From positions 43,978,075-44,042,074 of the forward strand of contig CM059564.1 in the NCBI GenBank assembly GCA_030386875.1: a stretch of 64,000 nt of DNA. Reading direction: 5' to 3'. Every line of letters starts with the position of its first letter. The first letter of the stretch is position 1. Of this stretch, positions 32,901 to 44,900 are shown piece by piece. A model generated the notes under the pieces. That model made no database searches. It was not told the DNA's origin and was given only the letters and a program-made list of their open reading frames with translations. Source of the stretch: Morinoia aosen (taxonomy: Eukaryota > Arthropoda > Malacostraca > Amphipoda > Talitridae). Made by a program: the position numbers and the translations under genes.

Positions 32901-35900
32901 TTCCTTATAATGAATACCGTGTGATCAGCAGGATTGATGTCCTGCAGCGAATTTTTCTCCGTTTGTCTATGTAACATCATTATGCCGGATAAAACTATCA
33001 TGTCGCAGATCATTAACATCTTGCCTGAGGGCTCTGGTGCGAAAATGAGTGTTGCGATAAAAATATGTTTACTTGTGCCAATTTTCCACGTGTTCCTCTT
33101 AAACAGGATGTGTTTTAATCTTCCAATGTTTTTTATTTTCCATGCCTATTATGTGGGTACCATGCAAGCACAAAGGTGTACTATATTCATTATGTGTGAG
33201 GGTTGAAAGTCCCTCTGCGTTACGTGCTCAGAGAGCATTGTTTTCGCGACAGTTCTCAAAGTGGGGTCCGCAAAATTTAACGAATTTAACAGTGGATGCA
33301 GTTAAGGTATTTATTTACAACTTTCAATGACTTTTGATATGAAACAGAGCGTACAATTTATATATACTGTATACATACATATATTCGTAAGAGGAACACA
33401 TGCGAGGGGGTCCTCAGCTTATTTGTGTGTGTAAAAAGTGGTCGTGGGTTGAAAAAAGGCTGAGAAGCCCTGCTTTAAGCAACTCGCCTGGTAGGCGACC
33501 CTGGCCAGGCCCCGGTCGAGCACGAGGTCGGGTGTGCACAGGACGAAGACGACCGTGCTGCCGCTCAGCATCGCCTCGGCAGCGTCCAGCAGGCGACCGC
33601 CGGGGGGCACGTCTTGCAGCAGGCATGCTGAACACAAATAACGAATTTTATCAAGCACGTTTGAGTCGCTCATAAAAAAGACGAGGAATTAGATTATTTT
33701 CATCCTCAGGGTACCTTTTCTCCGCCAGTGAATTGCAGGCAAAAATGAAATGAAATAAAAAGAGACTTGGTCTTGCCAATCCGAAGGGTATCGATCAGAA
33801 CTCACCACGAGTGCAAATAGGCTCATGACAAAGTGAACACGGAAAAATAAATCCCAGAGTCCTGCACACGATCTCCAATACTGAACTGTTAGCATAAAAG
33901 AGAGATACGTACTGCATTTCTACAACAGGAATTTAGAAACGGAGGACGCCATGGCATTCCATATTATTTTCCTTTATGGAGCCCCATTAACACTACAACT
34001 CTTCTAGTCTAGAATTAGAATGAAAAAAAAAACACAGTGATGAGATTAAGTAAGTTAGTTTAAACGTTCCCTAATATGTTATTGAAACTTTAAATTGATT
34101 TAGTACGGAGCTTTAAAATTAACGAAAAGTTCACAAAAAATTAGCACTGAAAAATTTTCTTGACATTTTAAGGCAACCGTGATTAGTGAAAAAGCTTTCA
34201 TCAAAATGATCATTCGTTAAAAAAGTAAACTAAAATATTCCCCGTTCGACTGCCCCAATCTAGCTTCTCAGAAGCACTTAAATACATCGAGCACGGGAAG
34301 TCGGTTCGTTGCGCGCCGATGCACATCGTGCACAACATATTCATAACCTGGGGAAACTTGCGTAACAATCGGAAGCTTGTCGGTATAACGAAAACATCGA
34401 TTCCAGATAGAAGCCATTGTCTATGACAACTAAAAGATTTTTATTTATAAGACAATATGAATGATATATTTCTACGCTTTAATTGAAAAAGTGTACTGAA
34501 AAACGGTGAGAAGCTTCGGATACTATTTCTAATGACGTAACGACTATAATAGTGACCAATTTTATTTTCTTCAAAATAATCCAGGTAAATGTATAATTAT
34601 CTCACTGAAAATTGTGAGAAGTCATTCTTACAGAAAATTACTTACAGGAAAAATCAACTGAAGTAAAAACTTGAAAACCTTAGGCATGAAGTTCGTTACA
34701 CGAGGATTTTATTCCTGAGATTCCTGAGATGAAGTTTGGAGCATAGCTCCAGGCCACGATGAGTCGCCGCCTCACGACACCGCCAACCTCCCCGCAGCGA
34801 CGGAGCCCCAGGTCCCCAGCAAAGGGAGCCAGCAGCTCCACCACAGCCGAGGCAGGCCACGGCGCTTCCAGTACGAGCGGCGTCAGCCCTCCTTCCCTTG
34901 CCGGGCAAGGTTAGGGGGCAGTCGCTCTCATATATGCCAGCTGCTGCAGGATACTATTACCCTCAGCAGGCTGGTAGTAATGGGGCAAGGGAGGCTTGTC
35001 CGGGATCGTCCTCAAAAATTCATCGAGTCTCCCCTTGAACGACTCCAGTGTCCCCTCAAACTCCCTGGTACCAGCCGGAAGACAGTTGAATAGACGAGGT
35101 CCCATAACAGAGAACGAGTTTTCATGCCTCGTTCTGATGCTCGCCAGCGCCCTGCTGGTAAAAGCTGGGATGTTACAAGTTTTCCCTCGCCGAATGTGCC
35201 GCTGGGCTGTTAGTCGCATTGCCTGGTCCCTGAAGTTCGGAGCCAAGCCATTCAAAACCTTCCAGGTATATATGATGAGGTACCTTTCACGGCGACGCTG
35301 TAATGAAAACAGGGACAGGTGTGTTAGCCGTTTCCAGTAGTCAAACGACTGCATTCCGTCGATCCTTGCAGTGAAGGTCCTCTGTACACCCTCCAACTTC
35401 TGTACTTCGCCAACAGTGCTCGGACTCCAGAGCTGACAACATTACTCTGCCAATGGGAGGACCAACGATTTGAACAATTTCAGCATTAGTGGGGCTTCCC
35501 TTGTCTTAAAGGTTCGCAGGATCCATCCGATCTGGCGTCTGCACCTAATCACCACCTGGTTAATGTGCTCTCCGAAGCCACCGTCATCCGAGATTACGAC
35601 CCCCAGATCCCTGACCGAAGACTTGCGGTCGATCACTGAACCACCAGTGGGGCTGTACGCATAGGAGGCGTCAGGGTGCACACCGTACCGCACCAACTCA
35701 AATTTATTTTCATTGAAGGTCATGTTGTTTCGCGTTGCCCACTCGCAAATCTTCTGGAGGTCACTCTGTAGAGCCTCACAGTCCTCCACCGTAGCTATAG
35801 TTTTTAAGACCCTGGTGTCGTCAGCGAAGGATGAGGCCCGTGAGTGCAAGAGATTGACATCGATGTCCGAAATGTGGATCAGGAAAAGGAGTGGACCCAA

Positions 35901-38900
35901 AACGGATCCCTGAGGCACACCACTCACCACCACAGACTCCGTCGAGCTGCTCCCGTCCACTGAGACAACTTGTTTCCTGTTTGTTAGGAAGCTATAAATC
36001 CATTCAAGGAGCCTACCACTGATTCCAAAAAGACGGAGCTTCCTAAGCAGCACGCCATAATCTACTTTATCGAAGGCCTTAGCAAAGTCCAGATACACCA
36101 CGTCCACAGCGAGTCCAGAGCCAAGTGCCTCCGTAACCTGCCGCTGATGCTCCAACAATTGTGAGAGGCACGACCGACCCCGTCTGAAACCGTGCTGATT
36201 GTCGTTCAGTAGGTTATTGCTCTCGAGATACGTAACTAGTCGTTTAACTACGATCTTCTCAAAAATTTTAGTTACATGGGATGTTAGGGCGATAGGACGG
36301 TAGTTAGCAGGGGAATGCTTCACGCCCCCTTTGTGAACCGGAATAATTACTCCCAATTTGAGAGGAGCAGGCACACATCCTTTATCCATTGATGATCTCC
36401 ACAGTGCATGTATAGGAGCCTTCAATTCCTCGCAACAGCTTTTTAAGAGGATCGAAGGAATCCCGTCCGGACCCGCTGCGGACGTGGACGGCAGCTCCCT
36501 TATGCATGTCACCAGCTCGTTCTCGCCGAACCGAACATCGTCCAGAAGGGAGGGCCTGTCTTCTTCGAGTAGTCCTTGCAGGAGACCTAGAGTGTCCGAG
36601 TTTCTCGGCCTACTGAAGACCGACTCGTACTGCTTCCTCAGCACCTCAGCTTTGGCCAAAGAGTCTCCAACGAGCTCGTCCCCAGCATAGAAAGGGCCAA
36701 TCTGGGACTTGGTCTTTGACTTGCTCCTTGCGTACCCATAGAAATATTTCGGGTTGTTGCGAATTGCTTCAATCGCCCGCCTCTCCCTGGTCGCAGTTTC
36801 AAGCTCATGCGACTGTATCAGCTGGTGCTCGATCAGCTCTGCCCTGCTCAGTAGTTTCGTTCTAATGGCCGAGCTGACAGCCCCGAGCAGCTGCCTACGT
36901 ATACGGGCTTTCTTCCGCATTAGGGTCTTACGATCCTTGAATTGACGTCTGACGAACTGCTGTCTTCGGTGGGGCGTATTTTGAACAGACCTCTGTCAGG
37001 ACACCACAGAGATCTTAATACATGTTCAAGGGAAGCATGCCCTCGCTTCTCGAAGCCCAGTCGATTCTTGGAAGCTCCTCCCTTATACTGCACCAGTCGT
37101 TTCGAGAGCTCATGAAGTTAAGTGAACCCAAGATACTCCCATAGTTCGGCTCAGCGTTGGACTGTTGGTTGGCCCATCCAATATCAGCTTTAACTACTAT
37201 CAGTCTGTGGTCCGACAATGTTGTGTCTTCCACAACCACGTCCCTCACCAGTTCACCATGGTTGGTACAGACTAGGTCTAGTAAGCTATCCAGCCTAGTT
37301 GGGCAGTTCACCGATTGTTCAAGCGCGAACTTGTCCATGAACTCGAGAAGAGATTTGGCCTGTAATCGGTCCTCTCGAGAGCCACCGTAGATACTGTTCA
37401 AGGACCAGTTTATTCTGGGAAAGTTAAAATCACCAAGTATAATCAGAGTCGGCAGAGGTGTGCCCAGGTCCTCTATCCCCTCTGCGATATCAAGGAGAAC
37501 CGGAACAAACATCTCAGAAGGACACGCGGGGGGTCTGTACATAACAACAGTAATAAGTCTCATCGTTTAAAACCACAGGACGATGTGCTCCACCCATCCA
37601 TTTGAACCACTCTTGAGCACCACTGCGGCTGCAGAGTGCAGCCAGATCCTCACGGACAAACACTGCAATGCCTCCTTTCTTTCTGTCAGAAGCCCTGTCA
37701 GCTCTATACAAGCAGTAGCCCCTCATGCTCACCTCGGCATCAAGGATCTCCTCACGTAGGTGTGACTCAACCGCTGCCACAACAACCGCATGCTCCAACA
37801 AGGCTCTCTCTTCTAATATCTTAACCTTATGTTTCTGAGCACGTGGGCACAAGCCTTCGATGTTGCAGGAAATAATTGTGGGGCAAACATTACTCTCTAC
37901 AAATGGCTTCGGCAGCTGCACGGACGTAGCCCTTGAATAGGAGGGCGTTCGTTGTCCCTCTCCTTCTGGAGCAAGGTCAGCAGGTTCTGGATTTCCTGGA
38001 CCTGCCTGCGCAGCTCTAAAAAAGACAAACTTTCAGTCTGTCCCGGAAAAGATCCTAGAAGTCCTGCATCCTGGCCATAGGAACCAGCAGGCTGCGTGTC
38101 CCTCTGGGCTACAATCGGCGCACGCTTGCTCACCATATCAGCATAAGACAGCCCTCTCTGAGGTGGTGCGCCCCTCGGTTCGCGGTGTTCGCTCCTGGGG
38201 AGCATTCTCGGCTCCTAATCACTAATGCTCGACTGTTTTTCCCCCGACACAGCCGAGATCAGTCCCCTGGGGTGATAGAATTTGCAGTTTTTGCACGGGC
38301 ACAGCTCCCCCCGTTCCACCCTCCAACACACAGCAGGATGGAGAAATTTGCATTCTCGGCCCTTTTGCAACCTCCCGCTCGCTTACCTCCCAGCTTCGCA
38401 AACTTACGGCAGAGCTTAGGATGCGCAAACTTACAGGAGCTTCCTTTCAAACCATGTTTACACTGTCCCTTCAGGTAATGTCGGCACACAGCTTTTTCTC
38501 CACTCGCTTCCCCGTTATTAACAATAACAAAGAAAAAGCAAAAATTATGGAGACTCGTTCCCAAATCTGTGAAACTTAATTTTATGCGGAGGACATGAGC
38601 CGAATTAGTGCAGTGTTCATTTACGATTAAAGTCGACTAAAGAGAGCTGCACATATCTTTGAAAAATGAAAACATTTGAACTAATAATGAAAACTAGGTT
38701 TATTACATCAATCAATGGAGACTGATAAAAACCTGTCGAAGAGATGAATATACACAAAGCAAACAACCACTCTGCAATAACACACAAAAAAAGAGGTCAA
38801 CGAGTACCGAAAGCTGGCACCCGCAAGAGCTAAACACAGCAGCGCACGAACGCGGTATACGAGTACGCAGTAAATTATTTTCTTTTCCGCTATCATAAAT

Positions 38901-41900
38901 GAATATTATTGAATATTTGGAGCTAATGAAGGCCCAATTCTCTCATTCTTTCCTTCAAAACCTTTTTTATACTTAGTTCACTGAACTTAATATTATCAAT
39001 GACCATACGGAAAATGTACAAAATTCTTGATCTTCCAATAATTTGTTTTCACTGTTTGAATAATGGTATGATTATATTAGATTATCCGTTAGCTTAAGCC
39101 TCTGTAATGATATTGAACGAGTTTTAAAAGAGGGTGGAGGAACACCAATTCATGCGGAATTGGGGACCAGGGAATCTTTGCACGATTGTTGCGATACAGA
39201 GACGAGGGGGTGGGTTTAGGACCCCCCCTCCCCACACGCTGAGGGAATTCCAACCCCCGTACACATTTTATAGTATTGTCCTTCATGCTTGCGTACACCT
39301 GCATACCAGACATGGAGAATAAAAGGATTGAAGATTTACATGAATTGATTTGAGGGAAACACGCGGATAAATCACACAAGGCATTGAAACGAAATAATTT
39401 GAAAGGGCACAACTGCATTAATGAAAGGCACACACATTCTACCGTTATAAGACTCTAAACGTGACACGATATAAATGTGATGCTTACCGAGAATTCAAGT
39501 TACCAATACTCCATCGTAGACAACAAATTACGCATCCACAAAACCGCAGGTTCCACAGCAACATAAAACACAATATTAGCGAGAATAACACATCACGATT
39601 CAACCTGGAGCTGCAACAAGGTGTCGAATTATATGAAGCGCCGCACAATTCACAACGTGAATTCGATCCTCGACTAAATAAACACAGGAAACCGATTGCC
39701 TACAAATTATATGATTTTGCGCGACACTTTGAAAAGCACTTTTCTGGGGTACTGATCTACATCTGAAATTGAACTTTTATCACCACCTAACAGAGCTCTC
39801 ACAACTATAAAACACTCGCTCTTTCGATCACCGATAGATATTCACTGCCGATGCGCTATCGCTCACTGCTGATCTTCTTCGTTGTTGCTGAGGATAGCTG
39901 CGGTTCTAGGCTGATCTCTTGCTCCCGCGCTGCAGCGGTGCCTCCCCCCTGCTGCCTCTCCGTTGTGCTGCCGGCATCCCAACTCGCGTTCGCAGCCGCC
40001 CTGGTGCCTGGAGTGTCTTAAGAGTTTCGTTGGTAAGCCACTTCACTGTGGATTTGCGCGTTACTCTTCGCATTGTTGGTGGACGAACTTAACTGTTTGC
40101 CATTTGCAATGTTGACGACTGCCGCTGAAGTTGACTGTGAGTTCGACCCCGATGCACAGATGTTGAATGCTCTTGGTTGAATCTCCGACGCGTTTATTCA
40201 TGACGATCACCGATGCGAGGCTGGTTTATAGTTTCTTGTACTTTCAAATTGCAGTTTGGTAGAAGAAGGCCAGCCGGCGAGGCCGACCTGCGGTGTGGTG
40301 CACTCTCAGACGTCGTACGCAGTATCTCACGTGCGTTCCCAAAAAAATCCCCCCGAGGCTTCATCTACCCTCCTTATATACGTTTCGCTTCCTTGTTTCG
40401 AGATTAGTCTCGAAGCTTCTATTCTACAGAGGCCGTATCTGCATCCTGATTGGCGGGATACTTGTTTGTTCTCACTTCTGGGTCTCCCATTGGTGTGTGC
40501 TCAGACACACCTTCTTGCGTCATAGCTTTGGCGAGCGGTGATTGGCTCCGGTTGTGCGGGCCTGTGTTCATACGTCACGTCCGCCTCCTTGCCCTGCAAA
40601 GCCTCGGCTTGGGTGCGCTTGTATAGTGCGTGTGTTCGTGTGTGCGTCGTTCTCTATGCCTGCGCTCGCCGCACTTGAGGCCGTGAAATATAACACACCT
40701 ACCTCTACCCCAAACAATCGCCGCTTGTTTTTCCGACCGAACTGTGAAGAATTGTCCTTTCACACACGGGTGAACTTTGGTTCACGTTCTCACGCTCGAG
40801 AATAACAGTGATAACGGTTTTTAGACATTTCCTAAAGTGAAGTATTTTCCAAAAATTGTACGAGCCTGTTTCCCAAAAAGATATTTTACGAGAATATTTC
40901 TTAAAATTTCCCAAAAATCTTAATAATTCCCAAAAATCTTAATAATTCCCAAAAATCTTTTATGAGAGTAGTATTTCGGGACACGATGGTGTTCCCACAA
41001 CATGCACATAGAGGCAGCTAAGCCGAAAGTAGTTTTCAAACATGATAAAAGTAAGAGAAAACGTAATAATTACTGAAAAAAAATCAGCACTGAACCAAAA
41101 AAAGATGGTTCGTAAGAGAACAAAAGGAAGACCTACCTAACCTACACCTCGGGACCTCACATTTCCCTCCTGGGAGCGCTAATTTCGATAGACACAACAG
41201 TAGTCTAATCTTAAGAGGAGTTCCTATACATACATTAGTTGTTTCCTATTCAGGGGCAACAAAGATTAGATCTGCACGTATTTTTAAATAAAGTTGTCAT
41301 AATTTAATGGTTCAGCGGACATAAGAAACTAAAGCTGACAGCGCGCATCTTTATTTACAAGGTCTCAAATGAGATAACTCCCTAAAGCGGCCCATAGACG
41401 ATCAATTTTATTGTCACTTTAATTGACAATAATGAATATTGACAATTTAATTGATCGGATCATCTGTGGGCTTGATTGACGACCGTCAATTAATTGACTT
41501 TGTGGGCAAAAAAAAATTTCATCAATTCATTGAGTCAATGATATTGACAATTAAATTGATCGTCTATGGGCCGCTTAAGAGTAAAACCGAAAATTTATGC
41601 AAGAAAGAAGGATGAGAATCCTGAAACGCAAAAAAAGTTGATAGTCGGTTAGAACCAGAAAAACAAGTTCAATTTTAACAAATCGCCCAAAGGCGCAAAG
41701 CAAAGAGCAAATTCTTTGACTCTGAGCTCGGTACGGAGAGTGAATCGCCAACGAGACGTAAGACCAAAAAGCTGCTGAGCAACTTCTTCTCTGAGCTGCC
41801 TGTTGGGACGCCTGCTCTTCTCTCTTCATAGTACACAGGGTTGATGTTGTAGCTTTGATTTACTCTTATTTGTTTGCTTTATCCAAAAACCAAACTTCAG

Positions 41901-44900
41901 ATATAAATGAACCGATGAGTTCGCAACGTTCAATTTTATTCATTTACACTTTAATTTAGGACTTGATAAAATGACGATACGTTGAGCTATTTTCGCTTTG
42001 TTTTTCATTTTAAGTATACAGAATAGTCAAAATATTTTTGCACCTTTTTAGCTCTTCTTCTACCTTTCAGTTCATTTATAAAATACCAGTGAAATTTTTG
42101 GCACTCTGAACACCACGTTCTTTTCTACCGACACTGACTATTACTATCACAACATGCACTGTTAACTGTTGCGGCACGTTGAAGAAAATAGTTTGGTTGC
42201 TCAGATCAATAACATTCAATTTGAATTTATAATAAAACACGCTTTGTGGAACACACTCTCAGAAAAAAATTAAAATCTAGCTCAGACCTCGAGACGGCGC
42301 GCCATAATTTTAGAATGAGGGGAACTAGTAGCTTTATTTATCAAGTGCTTTTAATAGTTATCCAATGCTGGCGATAAACTTGTGCAATTGGACATTTTTG
42401 TTCCCACAAATTACGTGTACAATGAAGAGGCAGATTTACTAATGCAAGGTAAGTTCTGGACCTATAATTCCTACATTGAAATGAAAGTTGTTAGTCCAAA
42501 TTCCAACAGTTCTCGTGGTCTATGAAAAATTATCATATTAGAGTACACTGTGTTCGTTTACAGACTCCGTAAGCCTAAATCTAAAATTGAACTGAGAGGA
42601 TCAGATCTTGAAGTAATTTTTCAAAATGATTCTTTAATAAATCGTTTTTTAACAGTATCTCTCTGACCTAGTTTTACTGCTCATCTCGTTTGAACATTGA
42701 CTGTAGTTGGGAACTTCCTAGCATCGTCGTGCAGAACTCGAACGGGTTATAGTCTCCCAAGCTCTCCTAATGTACGTATAGTAGGACTTGTACTCTATTC
42801 AGAATACAACCCTTGCACTATAGTGTTTTTCCAAGGGAACGTAAAAAAATTAGGATACTAAATTCATTTGAAAATACTTAGGATTACTTATCAAAGTATC
42901 ACATCTCTTTTCCAAGTCCATTATACTCAGCACACAGCTTTTCAAACAGGCGTTTTGAAAAAATCCTACCCTAAAGGCTAGTGATGAGCTTCGATGTGGG
43001 GAAAATTCCCCAGTGAAACATTTCGAGAAAACTGTTTATTGCGCACAGCATGGGAGCGAGGAAGCCGGAAAATGATAAATTTCTACAATAGAAGCTGATA
43101 CTTCTTTGCCGCAATAATTGATACGAGATTCTGCTTGTAAAGAGAATAAATACCCCTCAGTACATCCACGAATGAAAAATTATGAGATGGTTAATCATAT
43201 GGATGAACGTTTGAATAAAAATTCGTTTTCTCATTATGGTAGTATTTTAGAAATGCATTCCCAAAAGAAATGCATGAAAGCCTCTACAACAGAACAGAAA
43301 ATGCATATTCCTATGGAAATTTCAATTCATAAAAAATTAAGTAATGAACATTCAACTACAAACCGCATATTTTATGTAGGGAACATTCAAAGAGGAATTC
43401 TGAAAAAGTATCGCTGAGTGCGAGTCGCACTTTTCACTTAAACAGCTTAATAGCGCCTCTGATGATGAACGTTATATTTATTTATAATATTTATTTCCCC
43501 TCATTTACGAACATTTTATAGGCGAGAGAAACCGTGAAGTTAAACTGAAGTGCAGTTTCATGTATACAGGGCAAAAGCTTCACGTGAAAATGTATGAGAT
43601 CTAAAAGTGAGGAAAAGGTAAAGAAGACTGGAAATTTTAGTAATAAAATCTATTAGTGAGGATGACGTCAAGAAGACTGGAAATTTGAATAATAAAATCA
43701 AAAAGTAACAATAATGAAAGAAGACTGGAAATGTAAATAATGAAACCTAAAAGTAACAATAGTGTAAATACATGCGATAATTTACCGTAGTATCCTCCTT
43801 TCTCAAGGTTTTTGCGGAACTCCTCAGCGACAGCGAGGTCGTGGTCGGAGTCTGAGCAGACGACGCAGCAGTCCCAGCGTTGCGGCTGCGCGGTGGGGGA
43901 CGAGACATCCACTTCATGCAGCTCCTGCACAACGTCAGATATATTACGAGACAGTTTAGGCCTCGCCAACTAAAACAAAGGTGTTTCTTAGATTAGATGT
44001 TAGCTTAAGCCTCCCTAACCACATCAGAGGTGTTCCAAAGAGAAGCAGAATGAACGCACGATTTATTACGGAGTTAAGGGAATGCAGAATTTATGCACAA
44101 GGCGTGTTCCCACATAAAATCCCCTGGTCATAGGAACCTGAGAGAAGGAAGTTTATGAAACAAGACAAAAATTAGAAGGAGAAGAAAGTCACACGATCTG
44201 AAGAACAGGACAGAAGTGAATCGAATAAAGATGATCTTTAATTCAACAAAAGTGAGAAAAGCTTCCTTAAATCATAGCTCAGGACCAAGGATTTTACTCC
44301 TGGGAGAGCTAATTTCTAAAGATACTATTGTTGTATCCCCCTCAGGTGCCCGGTTCACTTCAGTAATGCAACTTCAACATTCGCAATATTACTTGATTGA
44401 TCAAAGCTCTATTAATTTTAATATGCTCAGAGGGAACACACATTGGAGTCATTTCACGGTTGTGATACCAATGAATTAATCTGATGGAAGCTACTCGCTC
44501 CCAGACCCCCACGGTAAACAGCAGCCATTCTTATTTGTTTTAAAATTGCCACAACAATGACAAAAACAAAAGTTGTCATTCCGAACTGCGTTTATAGATG
44601 TATACAAATACAGTACACTGTAATTTGATAATTTTTCATTGATCACGAACTGTTGGCACTTGGAATAACATCTTTCAGTTTGATAGAAGAATTTTAGGTT
44701 CAAAACTTAACTTGTGTTTATAAAACTCCTCTTTATTGTACACGTGATTTTAGGGAATTAAAAATGTTCAATTGCATCAGTGTATCGCCAGTATTGGACA
44801 ACTGTTAAAAACACATGAAGACTATTTTAATAGTAGTGTACACTGTCAGTCAAAAAATGGCAGGGTTCGATACTTCTTTAAATCAACTTTTAAGATACGT

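Larger units (their letters stand above)
28299..33487. other. TIR gene intron 4
   Basis: A 5.2-kb intron holding a family A copy at its left edge, a diverged 680-bp tandem duplication, a family C repeat, a reverse family A copy and a promoter-like GC-rich island. No further coding exon was recognised, though a GC-rich minus-strand stretch at 31790-31900 (LPSADVVHPSSPHDP) is a possible one. Confidence 0.5.
34700..38600 (-). mobile_element. CR1-like LINE, decayed
   Basis: Minus-strand element with C3H-finger ORF1, endonuclease, FADD-type RT and the typical C-terminal region. Frames are broken at several points, so it is a fossil. The 3' end is at about 34705-34728, where the 9-bp unit CTCAGGAAT is repeated on the minus strand before AAAATCC; short tandem repeats at the 3' end are usual in the CR1/L2 group. 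The 5' end and target duplication were not identified. It sits in the same orientation as the host TIR gene, inside intron 3. Confidence 0.82.
33628..43785. other. TIR gene intron 3
   Basis: A 10.2-kb intron expanded by insertions: the CR1-like LINE, a promoter/LTR-like island, a family A copy and a Harbinger MITE. The 99-codon plus-strand frame at 43118-43417 (hydrophilic, no motif) is within chance expectation. The remaining sequence (33700-34700, 41830-43785) is AT-rich and unassigned. Confidence 0.6.

Noticed and set aside
43118..43417. 99-codon hydrophilic frame in TIR intron 3
   Set aside because: No motif, AT-rich codons; several frames of this length are expected by chance in 64 kb at this base composition.
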